From Clavaria fumosa (lineage: Eukaryota > Basidiomycota > Agaricomycetes > Agaricales > Clavariaceae): DNA of 64,000 bases. The position numbers and the translations under genes are program-made. This document shows positions 56,401 to 64,000 of this stretch, piece after piece. Position 1 is the stretch's first letter; every line of letters starts with the position of its first letter. Location: NCBI GenBank assembly GCA_951802425.1, contig OX637799.1, forward strand, positions 1,178,001 to 1,242,000, read 5' to 3'. The notes under the pieces are model-generated. The model ran no database searches. It was not told the origin of the DNA and saw only the letters and a list, made by a program, of their open reading frames with translations.

Positions 56401-58521
56401 GACAAGCTCGCCGCCCTGCGCGCAGAATACAAGGAAATATCTGTTCTAAGACCGCATGCTAATCACGTGTCACGTCTGCAGAAGGAGATATCGCGACTAC
56501 AGGAGGAGATTACAAGCATCGAAAGCGACCTTTCCGCTGGCGGCACAGCAAGGACACTCGACGACGTACAATCCGAGCTGGAGATGCTTTCCGCACAAAT
56601 GTGTGTCTCTCGTCTGCCACAAGAAGGAAACTGAACCATTGTTTCCGTCGGATTACAGACGGATAAATGAAAGGGAGAGACAGGCTCTGATGACAGAACG
56701 AGACCGACAGAACAACATTGTTCGTACGATTGAAAATGATCTACATTCTATGCGGCTCCGTGAGAGCGAAATCTCGAACAAAATCCGCAATAAAACATCT
56801 GTCGAACAGCAGATCGAGGCCATGAAGGAAGATAATAATGCAGATTCCGTCAAGTTGAAGGCACAAATTTCTTCTGTACTAAACTAGGCATTCCTGGCTA
56901 AGCTTTTCGTTAGGCTCTGGAACTCAAGATCGCAGACGGACAGGCACCTATTCAAAATTTGGAATCGGAGCATTCCCAAGTGCAAAGAGGGCTCCAGACG
57001 AAAATCGCGGAGGCGCAGCGAGGATCACAAGACCTGAATATCAGCGTCGACAAGCTGGAGAGTCTCAATAAATCCATTGAACGGTATGAGTTCGCCATTT
57101 TTATGCAGAAAACAAAGTGACACTCGCTTGCTTAGATACGTTAGGGATAAACGCCCACGTCGTCTTCAGGACTGCGTGGAGCGGATTGAGCAGTCAAATA
57201 ACGAGATTCGCAAGCTTGTTTCCTCCATCGAAGGTGTCTTGGAGGATATCGCCAAGATTGACAAGGAAATCAACGAGAGTGGTGCTTCCATGGCTAATCT
57301 AAGAGAAAATATCCGCGTTAGAAAACTCATGGAAGACATCCGATCTACGCAAGCAGAAATCGATTCGTGTGACATGGAAGAAGCGGCCAAAGCGCGAAGG
57401 ACATTCGCGGAAAGGTTTCCAATTGAAAAGCAGAAAGAAATTGACATGCAGAGCAAGGTATTCCCTCTGTTACTTCTCGCAGCGTCCTACGAAATATTCT
57501 TCTTTTTCAGAACGCACATATTGGAGGTGAACTTAGTTCAAACAAGGAGCAATCACGGCAATGGGAAGACGACATGAAGGAATTCAAAGACATCAATAAG
57601 CAGTATACAGAGCAGCTTGTCAAAGTCAAGGTTAACAATAGTGCTCCTTGTTTTGGTCAAATCTCTCACTCGTGGTTGCCATCAGATGTCGGATATGGCC
57701 AATTCTGACCTAGACAAGTATGCGAAGGCACTGGACAAGTATGCAAATCCTCCGATTGCCGAATTGCATGGTCTGAAGTCTTGTTTGCCAGTGCAATCAT
57801 GAAATATCATGGTCTCAAGATGGAAGAAGTGAATGACACTATGCGCCATCTGTGGAACAAAACGTATCAGGGCACTGGTATGCTCGGTCTCACGAATTTG
57901 TCGCAGGAACACTGAAGGTTGTGATTTCAGATATTGACGGGATTAAGATCCGCTCTGACGTGGAAGGGGGCGCGACCAAGAGATCGTACAATTATCGGGT
58001 ACGGATATGGGGCGCGTATCAGCCAGATGCCAGCTAATTGATAGACCCGACAAACAGGTCGTTATGACCAAGGATCAAGTTGAGATGGACATGAGAGGCC
58101 GTTGTTCAGCGGGACAGAAAATGCTCGCATCAATCATCATTCGACTGGCGCTTTCCGATTCCTTCGGCCAGAACTGCGGAATCCTCGCTCTGGACGAACC
58201 TACAAATGCCTTGGACACCGAAAACATTGACGCGCTTGCCTCGAGCCTTATCGAGTTTGTGACATGGATTTATTTCCGTTATTTTTATTAACCTTTCCAA
58301 AGCATCATCAACGAGCGGAAAAATCATTCGAACTTCCAACTCATCATTATCACTCATGATGAGAATTTCCTCCGAAAATTGGGCCAGAGTGAAGTCATGG
58401 AATATTACTGGTAAGTATATGAATCTTTTCTGAATCATAAAATAACATGTCCTGTTTTCACAGGCGCGTGTCAAGGGACTCGAGACAAAAGTCCCAAATT
58501 GATCGACATCGATTTAGATAG
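53415..58521 (+). CDS. RAD50: RAD50, Mre11 complex SMC-like ATPase
   Basis: DNA end-binding ATPase for double-strand break repair and telomere upkeep, partner of Mre11 and Nbs1. N-terminal lobe: [20 protein letters not shown], Walker [10 protein letters not shown], and the [20 protein letters not shown] (Q-loop) block. Two long coiled coils follow (about 54110-55980 and 56120-57600) around the zinc hook CNAC (about 56012-56023). C-terminal lobe: signature [20 protein letters not shown], Walker [36 protein letters not shown], ending [18 protein letters not shown]. More than a dozen introns of about 50-65 bp. The D-loop reads TNALD where RAD50 proteins usually have TTNLD. Nothing suggests truncation. 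Confidence 0.93.
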
Positions 58522-59730
58522 ATAAACTTTGCCTGCCAAATTTTCTGTGAGCCTATATCAGATTGGAGCAATCGTATATTGAAAATGACTGTTACCATTC
58601 TTTGCCCTCGCATAGTCACTCAGGGTCTAATCAATAATATGGTCACTGCAATGTATACAGTTGTGCTTGGGCATAGACTTGTCGTAGTCCGATGTATATA
58701 CTAGGAACATTAGTTTTTCACAGAGCCTTCAAGCCTTGAATGTTTGAACTGCCAGAAGTTCACAAAGCCTAATTCAGCCCAGTCCAGGTTTGAGATGGTG
58801 CAAAGGAAACTGTGGCTCAATTAAGAAATATGCAGTCTTACTATAATGACTAGGGAAATGTCAGCAGAACCCTTCCTTGCTTGCAAATCAAGGAAAAAAT
58901 AGATATGTAAGCTTTAGGCAGATCAAGACATGTAAGAAGGTCCAAGTTGTCAAGGAATTTTGAGGTTTCCTGATGCAAGAAACCTCATCTGATTATCTAA
59001 GTAAAAAAGTACAGCTGTCACCCCTGGCTGTACCACACTCAATTTGCTGATTGTCCAGCATACTGGCCTAACCATTCTTGGACCATGCCACACTTGCAGA
59101 AATTTGAATCTGACTCTGATCCAAACTCCAGCCCAGTTCAGGCTCAAACTCACAATTTTGCACAAGTCTGCACAAGTCTGCTTACTGTAACTTTGCACAA
59201 AAAATATTGCATAACTTTGTGCAAAAATGTTGCACAACCATGCACAACTCTGCATAAGTGTGCACAAAAATATTGCATAACTTTGTACAACTGTGCATAA
59301 GTGTTGCATAAGTGTGCACAACCTTGCATAAATTTGCATAAGTGCCTTTTGCACACAAGTGTGCATAAAAATATTGTCCAGTTTGGACCTTCATAATGAC
59401 CAGACTATGTAGTGCTCTATAGCCTACCATAGATGGCTATAGCAATGTCAGGTCTTTATGGAACTTCCTTATCTATGAGTATATATGTATCTCTGTGCAG
59501 CAGAATCAGGTTTTGCTGATGCCATTATCAGTATAAACCACAAGTCAAAGGGAGAGATTTTGTGGTTTGTACTCAATAGTGGGGCATTTCCTGTGGGAGT
59601 TGAGTTGTTTTGACTCTGGCGAGGTACAGGTTGGAGATTACTTGTTCTATGGTGGGGCCGGCGGGGCTCTCTCAACTGGTCCTGTAGTTGCGCTCATGGT
59701 TGTTGTTGTTTCTTCTGTCTACTACAATCA
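58522..59730. other. Non-coding AT-rich stretch between RAD50 and the duplicated desaturase
   Basis: About 1.2 kb with no credible gene. The minus-strand ORFs at 58950-59430 come from the TGCACAA/TGCATAA repeat and read as Cys/His/Gln/Met-rich nonsense. Confidence 0.6.
59157..59370. repeat. Degenerate TGCACAA/TGCATAA short-unit repeat
   Basis: Roughly twenty occurrences of TTGCACAA, TGCATAA or GTGCACAA spaced 8-20 bp, often next to AAAATATTG or CTTTG. Confidence 0.85.
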
Positions 59731-59840
59731 TCAAGAATGCATGTTCTAAAGGGTCATCATATCTATGGTATACGACGTACTAAGATCGTAGCACAATCTG
59801 ACATTCATGTACCATCACGGCCTTCTGAATGAGCCTCAGC

Positions 59841-61651
59841 CTACTTGTCTATTTCAACACCAGAGTCAGTAGAGTCGGGGAATACAGGCCGGACGGCCGC
59901 TAAGCCGAATGCGTTCTTGAAAAACACGACAGAGCCCTCGTCCTCGACGAACTGAGAAAGAAAAGAATACGCAAAGTGTATCAGTCGCACTGACAACGGC
60001 AGTCTCAATGACGCGGAGAGATCCGTGCTCACTTTGCACGCCTTGAAGACGCGGTACATCTCACTCCAGCCTCCCGGCCTGCCTTGGAGGTCCAGTCCAT
60101 AACGATCGGTAACCTTGCGGAGCGCTGCTGAGGCCTCCCATCTACACCATGTGGCGCCGAGATATATCAGCACGGCACCCGAAGGACACCGGAGCAGACT
60201 CACGCGTTGTAGTGCGGGATCTTGCTCGAGACGTGATGGGCAACATGGGTCTCGGAGATACCGTGCGTTGCGTGGGCTCCGATCCAGCCCATGATAGGTC
60301 CGAGGTCACCAAGGAGGTTGCGATCCATGGTGGCAAGAGCACCTCGCGCAAAGTTGAACGTTGGTGGGCGGTAGTGGGGGAGAAGCGGGTCTGTGTGCTG
60401 CAGGAAGGTGATCAATACGAGCCAATGGTTGACCCTACGTTCAGAAGAAACACGTTAAATTAGATTAAGCGAGAGGCAAAGCGGGACATTACCAGAAGTA
60501 GGGGACGAGGTATAGACGGAAGACTTGAGCAAAGCCTTTGAGGTAGATGGAGGTCGCAATACCCGCGAGCCAGAGCATAACGCCGATGTCTGAGACGACG
60601 ATTTGCCAGTAGTGATGGGGAGAGAACATGACGGCGGATGGCTTGAAATCTATTACAGATTCAGTGTGAACCAAACCAGAGAAATCACAATAACTGAGAA
60701 AAAACACGCACGGTTGGTGCCTTTCGGATACCACCTCTGGCCGGACAGATTGAGAGTGACGTAGGCGGGCCATCCGCCTAGCTGTGGGGATATATGTATT
60801 AATGAGCGCGTTCGACAACCATGGGGGTTGCTCACCAAGTAAGTAAAGAAGCCGACGACGGCACCGAGGGGAGAGTCGCCGAGAGCATCCCAGAGCTCTC
60901 TTTTCACCTCGGCGGAGACAGACGCACCGAGGGGGTCCTCCTTAGCCGGGTTGAGGGGCTTAAGGCCAAGGTTGGAGCGGGTTGGCGGTACGAACACCTG
61001 GTCGAGGGTCATATGTCCCGAGGACGCGTGGTGTTTGGCATGTGTGATGCGCCACGAATGGAACGGCACGCCTAGGCTGGATAGAGCCAAGAAGAACGCG
61101 TTAGGTCAGTGAATTGACACGCAGAGAAGGATGTTTTGTATAACTCACGCAGAGTGAAGGATCCAGCCGACTGTGTTGTTGACGGCTTTGTATTCTGAGA
61201 AGCCTTGGTGACCGCATTCATGCCCGATGACCCAGAGACCGGTTGCGAACAAGCCTGCCCAAAAGCCGTACAAAGACCAGAGGGCGACGCGAGCGAACAC
61301 GTAAAGGAAGGGGTAAGGAAGAGTCAGACGCGTGGGATCAATGAACGTGTCAAGGTAGGTGGCTGTCTTGTATATGGCAGCGATGACTATACTGTCCCAA
61401 ACGCTAGAATAGTGATGATGTCAAGAGCGATAGGTTATGACTTGGAGTTTGGCTCACATGTAACTGGAGGACTTGAGAAGAGAGCGTTTGAAGCAATGGG
61501 GGCTGATATATGCTATGGGTTAGAGAGTACTATGAAGAAGCAAATATAATATTTACGGTATCGCGTCCAAGAGTTCTTTGATCGTGATATCAGGGACGAC
61601 GAAAATTTCCTGCTTTACAGACGCTGCAGGCCTGGTATAGACCTGAGTCAT
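59841..61651 (-). CDS. FAD2: Delta-12 fatty acid desaturase, copy 2 (conserved)
   Basis: Same nine-exon structure as copy 1, read on the minus strand from MTQVYTRPAASVKQEIF (61651) to TAG at 59841. Histidine boxes HECGHQ, HAKHH and HVAHH are intact. It keeps residues that copy 1 has lost: GGWPAY, WYPKGTN, HSWRITH, LQHTDP, THGISETH, NNTVGW. It also has EVKRELWD where copy 1 has KELWD. It is therefore the better candidate for the working oleate desaturase of the ER. The 5' region contains a (GAGGAA)n/(TTCCTC)n tract of seven or more units close to the start codon, shorter and interrupted in copy 1. Confidence 0.94.
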
Positions 61652-61693
61652 GGTGTACGGGGGAGAGGAGCAGGAACAGGAGGAACAAGGGGA

Positions 61694-61739
61694 AGAGGTA
61701 GAGGAAGAGGAAGAGGAAGAGGAAGAGGAAGAGGAAGAG
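61694..61739. repeat. (GAGGAA)n microsatellite in the copy 2 promoter
   Basis: About seven GAGGAA units, 43-88 bp upstream of the desaturase start codon. On the gene strand it is a pyrimidine tract (TTCCTC), a common feature upstream of fungal start sites. Confidence 0.9.
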
Positions 61740-61976
61740 AGAAGAGACGGAGAGGAAGTGGGACCGAGTAACACACGACTATTTGAATCGATTCCTTTCT
61801 CCTTCCCCATAAATTGTCCCCCCAAAGCAACTAAAAATAAAATTTCTTAATATACAATGTATTGATCACGTGATAGCCGTTAAATGGGGTTCGACCCTGT
61901 TCCCCAATCAATGACCAGACCAGCAGTGTAGTACTACTGTAGTACAGTAGTAGTACAGTAAATAAAATAAATATTT

Positions 61977-64000
61977 TTACACTGGTCCAAGATTTCTCAA
62001 TCGCGTCGCTAACTCGTTCAAGAACGCGAATCCATCCTTCGTAATCGTCTTCCCCGCGCTTTGATCCGTCACCGACACAAATTCCGCCACCATCCTCCCC
62101 AATTGTCGGTGATGACGCGCCTGAACCACCTCCCGTCTCAGTCTCGCCACCACCCCCGCTTTCACAAGGCGCTGTCGCTCCACCGACCCCGCACCCGCAC
62201 CCGTACCTGCACCTGCCACCACCGCCGGTATCTGCTCCTTGTCCGACGACCCACGTACACGTAACGTCCGTACAGGCACGCCGTCCCCTTTCGGGTTTGG
62301 GCTCGGGCTCGGGTCCGACGCGAGCCGCTTGCCCAGCGCGTCTAAGAACGCACACCCCTCCCGCGTCAGCATCCGCGAGCTGTTCGTCCCCTCCAACACG
62401 CCCGCAAACCGCGACACCAGCTCCGACAGCGCCACACTTCCCCGCACCTTCGACACAGACCTCGTCAACCGCCGCAGGCGCTCCGCTTTGGGGGCGTCCC
62501 TCCCCCGTCGCACGACCGCCTCTGCGGCCTGAGGCGGCGGCGGCTGCTCTTCCTTTTCTTTCTTCTCCACTGGCGATGACCTGCCGCTGCTAATGAGAAC
62601 GAACACCTCCGTCTTCTTGACAGGCTTGTTCTTTGCCTTCTCCGCATCTCCCTTCTTCTCTATGTTATTGGCAGGGCGCGCGACGTCATTTTGGTTCTGT
62701 CGTTCACCGAACACCTTCCGTTTTTTCTCGTCCGGTTCAACAAGACCCAGTTGCATGAGGAGCTGTGCAAGGACGTCAGGGTCAGCCTCAGCCCGCACAG
62801 GAGCCTTCTTTGCTCGCAGCTGCACTTGCCGCGGCATCACCTGCGAAGAGAGCGTGTCAATCCCCAAAGACAAAGAAAATGTCTCAAACACTCACCAAGG
62901 GCTCAACCGGGGGCCAGATGAACGCCTCGCTCGTAGGCAAGCCTTCCTCAACCATCAGGTCCATGAGTCTCCCCACCCACTGCCCATAGCTCGGGCGCTC
63001 CGCGAACTTGAGCCGTCTGCAGTACCTCAAGAACTCCTCGAACACCTCCGGCAGCCCATAGCACAGGTCCTCCGGCCTCGCGCCCTGCTTCTCGCGTTTC
63101 AGGCGCGCGTGCGCTTGGTCCGTCTTCGGCACGCCGTTTCGCGTCCACGGAAGTCCCCGCGGCGTAAGTAGATGGATCAGCATAAGCGCAACCGCCTCGA
63201 GGTCATCTCGACGCGAGGGAACTGGTTCCGGGCACGAACGCGTCACCCTATGCATCGCTGTCGTGATAGCCCGCGCGTGGCGCACCTTTACCCCGGCAGT
63301 GCACAGCAACGGACGAGAACCAGTAGTTCCCAACAAATTCGCGCCCGTTGCTCCGATCCGATATGTGTTTCCGGGTATATGGGTCGAGGTAGAGTTTAGA
63401 AAATCCAAAATCAATCATGTAGATGACGTTTTCATTTCTGTTCGCAACATCTTCAACCATCCTCTCTGAAATGCGGCGGGAAATACGCACACAGTGCCCG
63501 GCGGTCCAATAACACAATTTCCCAACTGGATATCCCGATGCAAGACGCCCCTCGAATGCATGAATTCCAATCTCAAGATCTTCCACCCAAAAGAAAGGCT
63601 TCAGCGCTACGACTCAGAAAAAGAAAGAAAGAAAAACGCGTGTGCTCACAACTTGCATGCCGATGCAGCACACGCTGCGCAGGTCCAAGCAGTCCATGCC
63701 AGACTGCTTCAGCAGGCGATCGAGGCTCGGCCCGAGCAGGTCAAGCGCGAGGTAGTCCCACTGGCCCTGTACGCCCGCGGCCCACAGCGTCGGCATGCCG
63801 AGCCCGCCCTGCAGGTACGGGTAGATGTGCCGCTCGTACCGGTTCGTCGGGCACTCGTGGTCCACGTCCTGCACTTTCAGCGCCACCGCGTGCCCCGTGA
63901 AGATGTGCGACGCGTGGAAAATCGTGCCTAGCGTCAGGGATAAAGAAGACAAAAGGACGTCAGCGCCGATGGCGGACGCGCCAGCTCGTACTACACTGCG
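61977..64000 (-). CDS. Divergent casein-kinase-1-like kinase with C-terminal extension (5' end outside window)
   Basis: Kinase parts in order from the window edge: GTIFHASHIFTGHAVALKVQ (ALK lysine), YERHIYPYLQGG (glutamate), YLALDLLGPSLDRLL, LHSRGVLHRDIQLGNCVIG, YMIDFGFSKLYLDPYTRKHI, SRRDDLEAVALMLIHLLT and LPWTRNG. This is the CK1 plan, but HRDIKPDN is HRDIQLGN here: the aspartate stays and the catalytic-loop lysine is Gln. The activation region is also altered (FVGNYWFSSVAVH). After the kinase, about 290 residues are basic and disordered with two related motifs, MLTREGCAFLDALGKRL and TITKDGFAFLNELATRL. Introns near 62830-62890, 63480 and 63620. The first exon lies past 64000. Confidence 0.8.

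Larger units (their letters stand above)
59728..61853 (-). repeat. Inverted segmental duplication, copy 2
   Basis: Counterpart of 26699-28808 in the opposite orientation, including promoter, all eight introns and about 110 bp past the stop. Confidence 0.88.

Noticed and set aside
58950..59430. Cys/His/Met-rich minus-strand ORFs resembling small metal-binding proteins
   Set aside because: They are translations of the TGCACAA/TGCATAA array in two overlapping frames; no start context or conserved pattern.
61885..61905. GGGGTTCGACCC as a possible tRNA T-arm
   Set aside because: No matching acceptor, D-arm or anticodon arm could be built around it.

Overview
The window looks like a filamentous basidiomycete, most likely an Agaricomycete. 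Genes are intron-rich, with introns of about 50-65 bp (GT-AG, two probable GC-AG). The gene set is fungal: ERG26-type sterol dehydrogenase, Pet127, fungal-type delta-12 desaturase, DAHP synthase. Chromodomain Ty3/gypsy elements and DIRS-like tyrosine-recombinase retroelements are abundant. No rRNA, tRNA or CRISPR was recognised. Species cannot be fixed from the sequence alone. Exon boundaries were read by eye from splice signals and reading frames.

Left third (1-26.6 kb): nested transposon debris. It holds the 3' end of a chromodomain Ty3/gypsy element (1-2650); a Tc1/mariner remnant arranged as a 683-bp inverted repeat (3225-4920); a decayed DIRS/Ngaro-like element (about 4921-9835); chimeric gypsy pieces (9944-12390); and two complete gypsy elements of one family on the minus strand. 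Element B (12794-17847, TSD TGCAC) sits inside an older repeat-type ORF. Element A (20113-25686) has TSD GGAGG. Both carry an 11-nt sequence just inside the 5' LTR that is complementary to an LTR segment downstream of the TATA box, the layout expected for Tf1/sushi self-priming. Stops in all copies and almost all LTR-LTR differences are CpG transitions.

Middle and right (26.8-64 kb): a dense, conserved gene block. In order: delta-12 desaturase copy 1 (+), CDC123 (-), a mitochondrial one-TM coiled-coil protein (-), POP1 (+), Borealin/NBL1 (-), ERG26 (+), a lumenal glycosyltransferase-like protein and a nucleotide-sugar-transporter-like protein that may be one fused gene (-), DAHP synthase (-), TIM9 (+), ARL8 (-), PET127 (+), a universal-stress-protein gene (+), RPN13 (-), an SCOC-like gene (+), RAD50 (+), about 1.3 kb of repeats, delta-12 desaturase copy 2 (-), and a divergent casein-kinase-1-like gene (-) leaving the window. 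Many neighbours are head-to-head pairs with short shared promoters.

The two desaturase genes are an inverted duplication of about 2.1 kb including promoter and introns. Copy 2 keeps family-conserved residues and copy 1, beside the transposon block, has lost several. The genes serve unrelated housekeeping tasks (lipid and sterol synthesis, aromatic amino acids, RNA processing, mitochondrial import, proteasome, DNA repair); no metabolic cluster is evident.
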